Shown here one piece after another: positions 54,383-62,905 of a stretch of 64,000 nt of DNA. The stretch covers positions 1 to 64,000 of the forward strand of contig NZ_JASITA010000006.1 in NCBI RefSeq assembly GCF_030063415.1, in the 5' to 3' direction. This DNA is from Streptomyces sp. H27-C3 (lineage in GTDB: Bacteria; Actinomycetota; Actinomycetes; Streptomycetales; Streptomycetaceae). Position 1 is the stretch's first letter. The number at the start of each line of letters is the position of its first letter. Under the pieces are notes generated by a model that was given only the letters and a program-made list of their open reading frames with translations, made no database searches and had not been told where the DNA came from. A program made the position numbers and the translations under genes.

Positions 54383-55139
54383 CGGGGTAGCGCCACTGCA
54401 AGTACGCCAGGGATCGGGCCCTCGCCTCCACAACCGCCATGCGCGCATCGCGCTCGGCGGTATCAGTGTGGGAGGCCTGGTTGGTCGCCTGTCCCTCCCA
54501 CTTGCGGTAGAGCAGTCCGGCCTCGCGAGTGAACCAGCCGCGGGCGACGGCGTTCAGTGCGAGCAGCAGCCCAGTGTCCTCGGATGCCGGCAGAGCCATC
54601 CATCCACCGAGGGCAAGCATCAGGTCGCGGCGAATGAAGAGTGTCGCCGGGTGGACCTGCGCGCGAAAGCCGTTCGCCTTCCAATGATCCAGTACCGCTT
54701 CCCGCTCGATGGGGCCGTCGTCCGGGTCCTGGTCGAACCCGAGGGTGGAGCCGTCGGGCAGGAAGTCCAGGACGCGCGAGGTCGCCCATCCGATGCTGGG
54801 GTCGCCTTCGAGCACGGCCAGGTCGCGAGCCAGGGAACCGGGCGTCAACTGGTCGTCGGCGTCCAGAACCTTGACGTACTCGCCATCGGCGTGGGCCATG
54901 GCCATCATGCGGGTGACTCCCGGGCCGCCTGGCCGGCCTTGCCGGAAGGTCACTCGCGAGTCGTCGGGCACGTGAGGTGCGACAGCGTTGCCCTGGCCGT
55001 CCTCTTGGATGACCCAATGCCAGTCCCACCCCTCAGGGAGTTCCTGTCCAAGCAGGGACTTGTACGCGTCCGGCAGGAACTTGGCTGAGGGCTCATGAAC
55101 GGCAGTGATGATGATGATGCGCCGACGCACGGCGGTCAC
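54372..55139 (-). CDS. GT2-family glycosyltransferase
   Basis: The 255-residue protein has a GT-A core: IIIITAVHEPSAKFLPDAYKSLLGQ, GPGVTRMMAMAHADGEYVKVLDADD (the DxD-type acidic site), and GGWMALPASEDTGLLLALNAV. It would transfer a sugar from a nucleotide donor; acceptor unknown. The GTG start overlaps the stop of the GntR gene (GTGA), so this cargo gene is under the regulator's own promoter. Confidence 0.88.
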   Translation of the reverse strand: MTAVRRRIIIITAVHEPSAKFLPDAYKSLLGQELPEGWDWHWVIQEDGQGNAVAPHVPDDSRVTFRQGRPGGPGVTRMMAMAHADGEYVKVLDADDQLTPGSLARDLAVLEGDPSIGWATSRVLDFLPDGSTLGFDQDPDDGPIEREAVLDHWKANGFRAQVHPATLFIRRDLMLALGGWMALPASEDTGLLLALNAVARGWFTREAGLLYRKWEGQATNQASHTDTAERDARMAVVEARARSLAYLQWRYPVKG

Positions 55140-55924
55140 CACCTTTCCAGTTGGGTGGTGAACAGCATTTCCGTACGGTCGCCGGGCAAGATGACGTCGG
55201 AGATCTCCACGGCGCGATCGTCGGTGTCGATCGACGTCTTTCGCAGAACCAGGACTGCAGTCCCCGGGGGCAGGTCGAGTTCCTCCGCCTCTTCCGCCGT
55301 CGGGGGGCGAGCGGTGATGCGCTCCTCGATGCGGTCCAGCTCGATACCCACGGTGTAGAGCTGGTTCTGGGTGCCTCCCGGCCAAGGTTCCTTCGTCGCG
55401 TCCAGGAGATCGGGGTTCTCCGCAACGAGGTCGCGGACGAGGTGGGAGCACACCAGGTTGAATGGTGCGCCCTCGGCGCGGTAACGCGTCCGGTACATGC
55501 GCTCGATGAGGGCAGTCCCTTCGGGAACGCCGAAGGAGTCCGCGAGCTGCTTATCCGCCTTGATCTCGCGGTATGCCGCGTGGAAAACCAAGTCGTTCAG
55601 CTCTAGGCCGGTGTCGTGCTCGGTGGCGCCCGTCTGCGCGCGTGCGAGTTCCGGTGCACGGGCGCGGTCCTTCTCCCACTGGTGCCGGCCGTTGGTGCGC
55701 TCCACCATCGTGCGAGGGCGGCGCACGAAGTTGCCGCGGCCGTGTTTCTTCTCGACCAGCCCTTCGGCCTGCAGGAGGCTGAGCGCCTGCCGGAGGGTCG
55801 GGAGGCTCTTCCCGTACTGCTCGACCAGCGTCGTTTCCGAGGGGAGACGGTCGCCAGGATTGAGCTGACCTGTGCGGATGAGCTGGCGGAGGTCATCCGC
55901 GATTCGCTCGTATGCCTTTGCCAT
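55136..55924 (-). CDS. KorSA-like GntR/UTRA regulator of the AICE
   Basis: The 262-residue protein begins with YERIADDLRQLIRTGQLNPGDRLPSETTLVEQYGKSLPTLRQALSLLQAEGLVEKKHGRGNFVRRP and continues with a UTRA domain. It is divergent from the element's transfer and replication genes and faces two palindromes in the shared control region. KorSA of pSAM2 represses the transfer/replication activator in just this position. Confidence 0.9.
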   Translation of the reverse strand: MAKAYERIADDLRQLIRTGQLNPGDRLPSETTLVEQYGKSLPTLRQALSLLQAEGLVEKKHGRGNFVRRPRTMVERTNGRHQWEKDRARAPELARAQTGATEHDTGLELNDLVFHAAYREIKADKQLADSFGVPEGTALIERMYRTRYRAEGAPFNLVCSHLVRDLVAENPDLLDATKEPWPGGTQNQLYTVGIELDRIEERITARPPTAEEAEELDLPPGTAVLVLRKTSIDTDDRAVEISDVILPGDRTEMLFTTQLERW

Positions 55925-55970
55925 TGGTGCTCACCGTCCTGATCTTCTGCGACTCGCAGCATACAAGTCC

Positions 55971-56038
55971 TCAAGAGGTCTTGACGAGTGGGGGAGCTAC
56001 GCCATAGTCATCGCAAGTCCTAAAGAGATCTTGAGGAC
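55971..56038. promoter_or_regulatory. two GntR-type operators in the AICE divergent control region
   Basis: Site 1 is TCAAGA-GG-TCTTGA (55971-55984). Site 2 (56017-56038) has arms GTCCT-A-AAGA and TCTT-G-AGGAC around GA. Both share the AAGA-N2-TCTT core. A further CCTTAGGAG follows at 56045. They lie between the KorSA-like gene and the plus-strand AICE operon. Confidence 0.7.
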
Positions 56039-56114
56039 AGGAGGTCCTTAGGAGTTGGGATTGTGCCCGTCTCCAGCGTCCTGCCGCTACTCCAAATCCC
56101 AGGGGGGATTCCCA

Positions 56115-56492
56115 ATGAAGATCGCAATTGGTGATGTAGTCCGCGATCGCAGCACTATGGCGATCGGCACCGTGGCCGGGCACGCAGCCCAGGACGACGG
56201 CGAGATCCTGGTGGCGCTTCGGCTCTCGGGAGGGGCGGTTCACCTCGCGGAGCCCGAGTTCCTGGATGTTGTGGCTCGGTGCTCCAGGCTGATGGCGACT
56301 GACCGACTCCTCGCGACTCGCTGTGTACTCGCCCTCGCCGTTCTCGCCGCGATCTGCGGCTTCCGGGCCGCGCAGGAGCTGGGCGGTGGCTGGCTGCTGA
56401 TGTTCCTGGCGGGCCTCGGCTCCTATTCGGCGGTCATGACCGCCTATCAGTGGTGCCTGCGCCTGACCGGCCCCCGGGCTTTTCACGTCTGA
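56115..56492 (+). CDS. small two-helix membrane protein of the AICE
   Basis: The ATG at 56115 follows AGGGGGGATTCCC and gives 125 residues: a soluble N-terminus of about 70 residues (MKIAIGDVVRDRSTMAIGTVAGHAAQ) then two hydrophobic helices (VLALAVLAAICGF and WLLMFLAGLGSYSAVMTAY). Function unknown; it is the first gene of the plus-strand element operon. Confidence 0.7.
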   Translation: MKIAIGDVVRDRSTMAIGTVAGHAAQDDGEILVALRLSGGAVHLAEPEFLDVVARCSRLMATDRLLATRCVLALAVLAAICGFRAAQELGGGWLLMFLAGLGSYSAVMTAYQWCLRLTGPRAFHV

Positions 56493-56506
56493 GTACTCCC
56501 TCGGCT

Positions 56507-56546
56507 GGTGACAGCGGCCGACGGGTCAAGAAAGCCCGCTGTCACC
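56507..56546 (+). ncRNA. conserved hairpin element, copy 1
   Basis: GGTGACAGCGG pairs with CCGCTGTCACC around an 18-base loop that begins CCGACGGGTCAA. After the stem comes CTCCCATCCCATCCA and a ribosome binding site. The same loop and 3' flank recur at 61154-61196 with a different but still complementary stem, which points to a selected RNA structure. Confidence 0.6.
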
Positions 56547-56583
56547 GGCTCTCCCATCCCATCCAGGACTTAGGAGAGACCTA

Positions 56584-56892
56584 ATGCGTACGTACGTAGG
56601 CGACCAGGAGGCCCTGAATGCCTTCGAGGTCGAGGAGCTGGCTTACGGCTTCGAGGACTGGGAACCGCAGGACTTCCGGGAGCTGTTCCTCGGCCAGGCC
56701 GGAGAATCCGCCGAGCAGCGTGCGGCTCGACTGGAGGTGGCCCGTGAGGTGCTGATCGAGCTGCAGGAGCTGGGCGAGACCGATGAGATTGCCTGGCTGA
56801 ACGCCCTCTACGCGAAGCAGCTCAGCAGCACGGTGTTGCTGAGGAACAAGACCAGTTCGAAGCCGGCGGATTGGGCGAAGGAAGCGGCATGA
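56584..56892 (+). CDS. hypothetical AICE protein, 102 residues
   Basis: An acidic helical protein (ALNAFEVEELAYGFEDWEPQDFRELFLGQAGESAEQRAARLEVAREVLIELQEL) with ATG at 56584 after TTAGGAGAG. Its stop overlaps the next gene (ATGA). No family is recognised. Confidence 0.7.
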   Translation: MRTYVGDQEALNAFEVEELAYGFEDWEPQDFRELFLGQAGESAEQRAARLEVAREVLIELQELGETDEIAWLNALYAKQLSSTVLLRNKTSSKPADWAKEAA

Positions 56893-58139
56893 CAGTGCCT
56901 ACCTTCCGCCCCTGGAGCGCCGTCGCCCTCTATGCCGCTGCTGCTCTTGTGGTCTTGTGGTTGACGTGGCGCATCCTGCGCAGGATGCGTGGAAATGAGC
57001 GCAGGGGAACACCCGCAGTTCGGGTCGCGGCTGTTGCTGCGGCAGGGTGTACCGCCTACAGCGCTGATACGTCCTGGCGGTTCGCCGCTCATTACTTGGA
57101 CATGGGTAGCTCGATTGAACGCGCGGCCATGTTCGGAGCGGCCGAGTTGGCTCTGTTTGCCACCGCGCTCATGGCTCGGCAGAACCTCAACGGCCCCAAC
57201 GCCGCGCCAGGCGCGCCGGGCGTTCTGGTGTGGGTGATCACTGGAGTTCAGATCATTCCGGCGTACTCCGAGTCGGGGCTCGTCGGTGGAACGGTTCGGG
57301 CATTCGTCGGACCGGTCATGGCCGCGATGCTGTGGCATCTCGCCATGGGCATCGAGCTTCGGCACCGGAAGCCGGATGCTGAATCAAATGGTCTCGCCGC
57401 GCTGTTGAGCCGGGAATTGCGGGAGCGATTCCTCTCCCGGCTCGGGATCGCCGAGCGCGACAGAAGCGCAGCTCAGATCACCAAGGACCGCGCCACCGTA
57501 CAAGCGGTGGCCCTGGCCGCGCGGCTCGCGGAGAGGCCGCCGAGGAAGCGCGGCGGATGGCGTGAGCGCCGGACTGTTCGGCGGCTATCGGTTGCAGTGG
57601 CTCGTGCCTCGGTAGGTACGGACCCTGAACAACGCCGCACGCTCCTTGATCAGCTCGCGGTGCGACGGCATGCAGTGGCCCTGGCGACTGTTGAACTGCC
57701 CTCCCCATGGGAGGTGCGCCTCGTAGACCCTGCGGCGTCCGCGCTGTCTGCCCAGGTACGTGACCAGATGAGGCAGGCCACCGACGGCATTCGTCGCAGC
57801 TACCCGCAGGTGCTTTTTCCCGATGTCCGACCAGTTCACGAGGTGAACGCGGAAGCGCGTTCACCTGAACACCCCTCTGAACATCCCTCGCCCCATGAGG
57901 TGGCACCGAAGGAAGACGCGCAGCCGCAGAAGCTGGGCACCACGGAGGCCCAGGCCGTCATCGAGGAGGGCTGGTCCCAAGGGATCAGCGTCCGGGAGAC
58001 CGCGAGACGCGCCACGCGTGCTCCCAGCTACGTGCACAGCGTGTTCGTGAAGCTCGACGTCGACCGCGGCCCTCGGCCGGTCTCCGGCCAACTCACTTTG
58101 GTGAACGGCCGGGGAGAAAGCGACCTCGACCAGCTCTGA
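56889..58139 (+). CDS. Spd-like membrane protein with C-terminal helix-turn-helix
   Basis: The 416-residue protein has an N-terminal helix (SAVALYAAAALVVLWLTW) and three more membrane segments (around residues 75-160, including GVLVWVITGVQIIPAYS and AAMLWHLAMGIEL). A basic cytosolic region follows and ends in a helix-turn-helix-like block (GWSQGISVRETARRATRAPSYVHSVFVKLD). The arrangement is that of the SpdB/DUF2637-like membrane proteins of Streptomyces conjugative elements, which aid intermycelial spread. The ATG at 56889 overlaps the previous stop. Confidence 0.65.
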   Translation: MTVPTFRPWSAVALYAAAALVVLWLTWRILRRMRGNERRGTPAVRVAAVAAAGCTAYSADTSWRFAAHYLDMGSSIERAAMFGAAELALFATALMARQNLNGPNAAPGAPGVLVWVITGVQIIPAYSESGLVGGTVRAFVGPVMAAMLWHLAMGIELRHRKPDAESNGLAALLSRELRERFLSRLGIAERDRSAAQITKDRATVQAVALAARLAERPPRKRGGWRERRTVRRLSVAVARASVGTDPEQRRTLLDQLAVRRHAVALATVELPSPWEVRLVDPAASALSAQVRDQMRQATDGIRRSYPQVLFPDVRPVHEVNAEARSPEHPSEHPSPHEVAPKEDAQPQKLGTTEAQAVIEEGWSQGISVRETARRATRAPSYVHSVFVKLDVDRGPRPVSGQLTLVNGRGESDLDQL

Positions 58140-58231
58140 CGGCATTCAGATTCGCCAAGCGAGGCCCGGACGATCGGCCGACCAAAGCGCCGTCCGAGTC
58201 CCTTCCACTCCACACAAGGAGCAGACCTACC

Positions 58232-60128
58232 GTGTCTGAGATCCACGTCTTTGACGAGCCTGAAGAAGAGCCGGACGACGCGATGGTGGGCGGTGCTGAG
58301 AACACCGTGTCGGCGTCGGTCCTGCAGTTCCCGGCAAAGAAGGAAGAGGAGGTCAAGCCCGGGGAGTGGGAAGCAGAGCTCCCGGACGCCGACAACCCGG
58401 AAACGGCGGACCTCGAGGAAGGGGCACCGGTCGACGCGCCGCGCGCGGTCTACCCGCCATCGGTTGCTGAGTGGATGGCGGCCCACGACAAGGCACGCCA
58501 GCCGGTGTTGCCGGACTGGGTGAAGCTGCCCGACCAGCGCAAAGCCGTGCGGAAGTGGGCCATGCGGCACTACTCCACCATGGTCGGCTACCACGCGGTT
58601 CGCCTGCCGTGCGTCTACGTACCCAAGCTGCTGGTCTACTCCCCGCGCGGCGCGTGGCGCTGGTCGGCCGCGGTCGGCCGATGGGTGTCTGACGCCGAGG
58701 GCAAGGCGCTGCGGTTGGCTGCGGTGGCTTCGGAGGATGCGCGCGAGTACCTGAAGCTGTCGCGGCAGCGGGACGCGCGGGTGAAGTTGCGCAGCATCAT
58801 CGCCACGCTTTCCGGCTTCGTCGGACTGGCGGCTGCGCTGACCGTGTACGTGATGGCGGCCTCTTGGCTGCTCACGCTCGCGATTGCCACCATGACCACC
58901 GCTCTTGGTGTGGCGGGGACGCCGGCTGACCGGCCGCTGATTGACCGGGCGAGGGTGGCCTTCCGCAAGCGCAAGCTGTCGTCGGATGTCATCACTCGTG
59001 CCTTCACTGCGGCCGGGCTGACGACCAAGGACCAGGGAATCGCGTTTCCTCGGCCGATCGGCCGGGACGGGGACGGTTGGCGCGTCGTGGTCGATCTCCC
59101 GTACGGCAAGGGCTTCAACGATGCGCTGGCCAAGCGCCGGGCGCTGGCTTCGGGTATCGACATCGCCCCGACGCAGATCTTCCTGGATCCGGACCTGTCG
59201 TCGGAGCGCCGGGTGTCGCTGTGGATCGCTGACCGCGACCCGCTCGCCGTTCCAGCCGGTCGTACCCCGCTGCTCGGTGCCACCCGGGTAGATTTCTGGA
59301 AGCCCTTCCCCTGGGGCGTGGACGAGCGTGGCAACCCGGTCATGGCCACCTTGCTATGGCTGTCGCTGCTGGTCGGTGCGGTGCCCCGCCGATGAGGTGC
59401 AGGAGTACCTGACCCACCCCATCCACGGCAAGACCATTCTGGAACTGCTGGTCTACCTCGCTCGGGTCGCTCCCGCAGTGGGGGTGTCGGTCATGAACAG
59501 CACGCAGAAGCCGGACGACACCGCCTGCCCGTCGGTGCTGCGTGACCAGCACCAGGCCCGGTTCTCGTTGCGCGCCGGATCCTGGCAGGTCTCGGACGTG
59601 GTCCTGGGCGCCGGATCCTACAGCGAAGGCCTGGATGCCTCCCGGCTGCTGAAGTCCCACAAGGGCGTGGGTCTGCTCAAGGGGATGACGGACGAGTCCG
59701 GCATCGTGCGCACCTACCTCGCCGACGGACGCGACGCGGACGCGATCCTCGTCCGCGCTCGCGCCCTGCGGGAGGACGAAGGCACGCTGTCGGGTGACGC
59801 GGCCGGCCAGGTCATCTCCTCCCGCGGCGCCGACGCGATCCTGGACGACATCGGCGCGGTGCTCGGACGCAAGGAAGACAAGGTGTGGTCCGAGACCGTT
59901 GTGGACCGCCTAGCCCAGCTCAACCCCGATGCCTACGGCGCATGGGCCGAGCTGGAAGGCCGAGCCAAGGCTGACCAGTTGGCCGCCGCGTTGAAGTCCT
60001 ACGGCATCAAGACCGAACAGGTCTGGGGCAAGACCGACGCGGGCAAGGGCGCCAACCGGCGCGGTATCGACCGCCAGCACATCATCGAAGCAATCAGTCA
60101 ACGTGACAAGAAGCGGGCGGCCAAGTAG
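58232..60128 (+). pseudogene. traB: TraB/FtsK-SpoIIIE DNA translocase with the nucleotide-binding core deleted
   Basis: The first frame (58232 to about 59390) encodes the acidic N-terminus, two membrane helices (SIIATLSGFVGLAAALTVYVMAA, WLLTLAIATMTTALGV) and the domain ending LLWLSLLVGAVPRR, where the Walker A PRQGKT should continue. It stops at 59395. The other frame resumes at once with DEVQEYLTHPIHGKTILELL, i.e. from the Walker B Asp-Glu onward, and runs through the C-terminal DNA-reading region to 60128. About 200 residues holding the ATPase core are missing. Without them no pumping is possible, so the element cannot transfer by its own TraB. Start GTG at 58232. Confidence 0.85.
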
Positions 60129-60137
60129 CCCGAAACG

Positions 60138-60175
60138 TTGCTGGGTCTAGCGACTCTCCTCGCTAGACCTAGCAA
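60138..60175 (+). terminator. 16-bp stem hairpin after traB
   Basis: TTGCTGGGTCTAGCGA (60138-60153) pairs with TCGCTAGACCTAGCAA (60160-60175), all Watson-Crick except one G-T. It begins 9 bases after the traB stop. Further CTAGCAACC and GCTAGCG repeats follow. Confidence 0.7.
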
Positions 60176-60267
60176 CCTCGCTAGCAACCAGAACCGTGCC
60201 TGAACTGGTCACTAGCGTCTATCGATTGATGTGCTCATACCCCGGAAACCAGCCCTGGAGGCCCCTC

Positions 60268-60519
60268 GTGACCCTTCCGTTGCTCGCTAGCGCCCTCCTG
60301 CTGCTCTTCACAATCTGTTATGCCGCTGTCTGTGCCGCGAATCCGTTCGGCCGCTGCTACAAGTGCGACGGCCTCGGCTTCAAGCTCAAGCACACCCGCA
60401 GTGGCAAACCCAGGCGCGGCAAGCATTGCCGCCGCTGCGACGGCCACGGCATTCGCATACGGCGTGGGCGCCACCTGTGGAACCTGTGGGCCCGCACCTA
60501 CCGCAACGGCACCCGCTGA
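60268..60519 (+). CDS. small membrane protein with CxxCxGxG zinc motifs
   Basis: The GTG at 60268 follows GGAGGCCCCTC and gives 83 residues: a helix (LLASALLLLFTICYAAVCAA) then CYKCDGLGF, a basic linker, CRRCDGHGIRIRRGRHLWNLWARTYRNGTR. The two CxxCxGxG halves form a DnaJ-type zinc ribbon. It is a frequent AICE protein of unknown role. A GTG at 60196 would add 24 residues without recognisable content. Confidence 0.7.
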   Translation: MTLPLLASALLLLFTICYAAVCAANPFGRCYKCDGLGFKLKHTRSGKPRRGKHCRRCDGHGIRIRRGRHLWNLWARTYRNGTR

Positions 60520-60562
60520 CCGCGCTCCGCCCTTGTCTGCCCTGCGATCGGAGTTCCCTGCT

Positions 60563-60757
60563 ATGGCCGTGACTATCTCCGCCGTCGTGCTACTCGGCGC
60601 CATCACGTTCTTCCTCCTCAAGTCCAAGTCCGTCGGAGCAGGCGGAGCCCTCGTGCTGTTCTTCTTCGGTTTCTTCGTCGCCGGGACCGGCGCTGCCGGC
60701 CCCATCACCGACATCACCACGTCAATCGCCCAGACCATCGCCGACCTTCGCACCTGA
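60563..60757 (+). CDS. very small two-helix membrane protein
   Basis: The ATG at 60563 after GGAG gives 64 residues, almost entirely hydrophobic (ISAVVLLGAITFFLLKS, ALVLFFFGFFVAGTGAAGPI). Similar proteins follow the zinc-ribbon gene in other AICEs; role unknown. Confidence 0.65.
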   Translation: MAVTISAVVLLGAITFFLLKSKSVGAGGALVLFFFGFFVAGTGAAGPITDITTSIAQTIADLRT

Positions 60758-60836
60758 GGAGCTGGCCATGGGTCCAACGCACACAGGCCTCAAGTTCATG
60801 GCCGCAGATCACCTGCGTGATAGCCCGGAGGTCTCA

Positions 60837-61146
60837 GTGAGCACGGAGCGCAGCGAGTTCACCGCGCAGATGTCCCGTACGCGGGACGGTGCTCACTGGA
60901 GGGTTTACGTCGTCATCTACGGCGCGATCCGGTGGCCTGAGGCTCTGCTTCCCGCAGGTAAGGGCATCCCCACCGTCACGGCTCGCATCGGTGCCCTCAG
61001 CTCACTCGGCTACACCCCGTCCAGGGGTCACCTCGGCGAACTCTGGGACTGGGCCGAAGCCCCGGGGACCGAGGAGGACGCCAACGAACCTTCAACTCAT
61101 CGCCGTCTTGACGGTGTCACCAGAGAGCCTCACACAGGGCTCCTGA
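60837..61146 (+). pseudogene. DUF6303-type AICE protein with a frameshift
   Basis: The GTG at 60837 has GGAGG five bases upstream and opens FTAQMSRTRDGAHWRVYVVIYGAIRWPEALLPAGKGIPTVTARIGALSSLGY, a DUF6303-like core. The expected hydrophobic end (NLQLIAVLTVSPESL) sits in the next frame and ends at 61146, while the original frame reads on through the prim-pol start at 61236. A single-base change around 61,080-61,095 explains this. An ATG at 60768, also with a good GAGGAG, is an alternative start. Confidence 0.55.
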
Positions 61147-61153
61147 CTTGTAC

Positions 61154-61196
61154 CCGGGGCAGCGGCCGACGGGTCAACGAACACCCGCTGCCCCGG
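61154..61196 (+). ncRNA. conserved hairpin element, copy 2
   Basis: CCGGGGCAGCGG pairs with CCGCTGCCCCGG around a loop starting CCGACGGGTCAA, followed by CTCCCATCCCATCCA and the prim-pol ribosome binding site. Loop and 3' flank match copy 1 at 56507, whereas the outer stem has changed on both sides in a compensating way. Confidence 0.6.
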
Positions 61197-61235
61197 TACT
61201 CCCATCCCATCCAAGCAACAGGAGGTGCTACCAGG

Positions 61236-61616
61236 ATGCACCACAACACCCCTCTCCCGCTGGCCGACGCCGCTCGCGAAGCGGCTGAGCGTGGCTGGCA
61301 CGTCGCCCCTCTCGTCCCCGGCGCCAAGAGCCCGGCCGTCCGTTCCTGGGAGCCGCGCGCTACGACCGATGCTGAGGTCGTCGCCCGCTGCTGGAGAGCA
61401 GGGACGTATAACTTGGGCATCGCAACCGGACCCTCCCGGCTCGTGGTCATCGACCTGGACGTGCCCAAGCACGATCAGGACTTCCCGCCCATGTGCACGC
61501 CCTCGGGCGTGACCGATGGTGCGGACATGCTCGCGATGCTCGCCGAACAGCATGGTCAGTCCTGCCCCGGCGAGACCTTCACTGTCCGGACTGCGAGCGT
61601 TATCACCGGGGGCTGA
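61236..61616 (+). pseudogene. truncated bifunctional primase/polymerase of the AICE
   Basis: ACAGGAGGTGCTACCAGG leads to the ATG at 61236. The protein begins LADAAREAAERGWHVAPLVPGAKSPAVRSWEPRATTDAEVV, then NLGIATGPSRLVVIDLDVPK with the catalytic Asp pair of the prim-pol fold, and TFTVRTAS, after which GG(L/M)H is expected. Instead it ends in VITGG and a stop. The rest of this replication gene, normally several hundred residues, has been displaced by the transposon that begins here. Confidence 0.8.
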
Positions 61617-61717
61617 GCCCCTCTCTTCTATGTCTGCTACGAGCGTCACTGTGAGGGTTCTGCGTCGTTGAAGCATTGCTATCAACGGGAGTTCTTCAAC
61701 GAGACGGAACAGCACCA

Positions 61718-62905
61718 GTGGCACACAGCTTGGCGGTCCGCCCATCCGGCGGTCAGCGGACGTGGACCGTGATCGATGAGAAATACCGGACGGTCGCCCC
61801 GGTCGAGGCGTGGCTGGAGGCACACCGACACCTCTGGTCTCCCAACACTGTCCGCGGCTATGCCACCTCGCTGGCCCAGTGGTGGACGTTCCTCGAACAA
61901 CGAGACGAGACCGCGAAGTGGCGCGATCTCGGAGTTCCAGCGGTCGCCGGGTTCCTGTCCTGGCTACGCAACGGCCGCACGGTCGAGCACGTCCTGGTCG
62001 AGCCCGAGGACGCCCCGTCGCTGGAGACGCTGGAGGCGAGACTGGCCGCGCTGATCTCCTTCTACCGCTGGCAGGAAGCGGTCTTCGCGGTGCCGGTCGC
62101 GGGCCGGCTGATGCGCGGAACACCGCGCCGGACTCCGGCCCGCGGACTGCTCGCGCACCTGGACGCCCGAACCGCGCCGGGCCCGTCCTCGCTGGTCCGC
62201 GTCCGGCGCCAGCGTCATCACGGGCGCCCGCCGCTTCTGCTGCCGCCCGAGATCCAGGCGATCCTGGACGGCTGCGCGAGACCGGACGCGTTCGGCGGCG
62301 AGTGGGCCGGGAACCTGCGCGATCGGCTGCTGTTCGCCCTGCTGGCAGAGACCGGGATGCGCCTGGGTGAAGCTCTCGGCCTGCGGATCTGCGACTTCAT
62401 CATGGGCCGCGGCGGCACGCCCTACGTCGAGATCGTCCCGCGCGAGGGCAACCCGAACGGGGCGAGGGTGAAAATGATGCGCCCGAGACGGGTCTACGTC
62501 GGCACTGATCTGGAGCGGCTGTTCGCCGACTACCTTTCCCATCTCGCCTGCCGGGCAGGGGAGTTCGGTATGGAGATCGGTACGGACTCGCCACTGCTGG
62601 TGAACCTGGACAGGCCCCCGCTGCTGGCCGCCCTGCAGGAAGGGACAGTGCGGGACAAGACCGCCGCCCTGCGCAAGAAGAAGATCGGGCCGACATTGTG
62701 GACACCGCACTGGTTCCGCCACAGCCACGCCACCGCGCTTCTGCTGGCCGGCACGCCCGAGTGGGTGGTCTCCCGGCGCCTCGGGCACGCACACGTGCAG
62801 ACCACGCTCGACCTATACGGCTGGGTCCGGGAGGACGAGGCACTGCGGGCCGCAGCGAACTGGAAGTCGTACACAAGCGGATGGCAGGTGGCCGGCAGTG
62901 AGTAA
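61718..62905 (+). CDS. tyrosine recombinase, TnpA of a Tn554-like element
   Basis: The 395-residue protein has an N-terminal SAM-like DNA-binding domain (VEAWLEAHRHLWSPNTVRGYATSLAQWWTFLEQ) and a complete catalytic domain: Arg in ETGMRLGEALGLR, HWFRHSHATALLLAG with His-x-x-Arg, RLGHAHVQTT with the second His, and the nucleophile in LDLYGW. I use the GTG at 61718 (MAHSLAVRPS); a TTG at 61676 is possible. Its stop overlaps the following gene. Confidence 0.88.
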   Translation: MAHSLAVRPSGGQRTWTVIDEKYRTVAPVEAWLEAHRHLWSPNTVRGYATSLAQWWTFLEQRDETAKWRDLGVPAVAGFLSWLRNGRTVEHVLVEPEDAPSLETLEARLAALISFYRWQEAVFAVPVAGRLMRGTPRRTPARGLLAHLDARTAPGPSSLVRVRRQRHHGRPPLLLPPEIQAILDGCARPDAFGGEWAGNLRDRLLFALLAETGMRLGEALGLRICDFIMGRGGTPYVEIVPREGNPNGARVKMMRPRRVYVGTDLERLFADYLSHLACRAGEFGMEIGTDSPLLVNLDRPPLLAALQEGTVRDKTAALRKKKIGPTLWTPHWFRHSHATALLLAGTPEWVVSRRLGHAHVQTTLDLYGWVREDEALRAAANWKSYTSGWQVAGSE

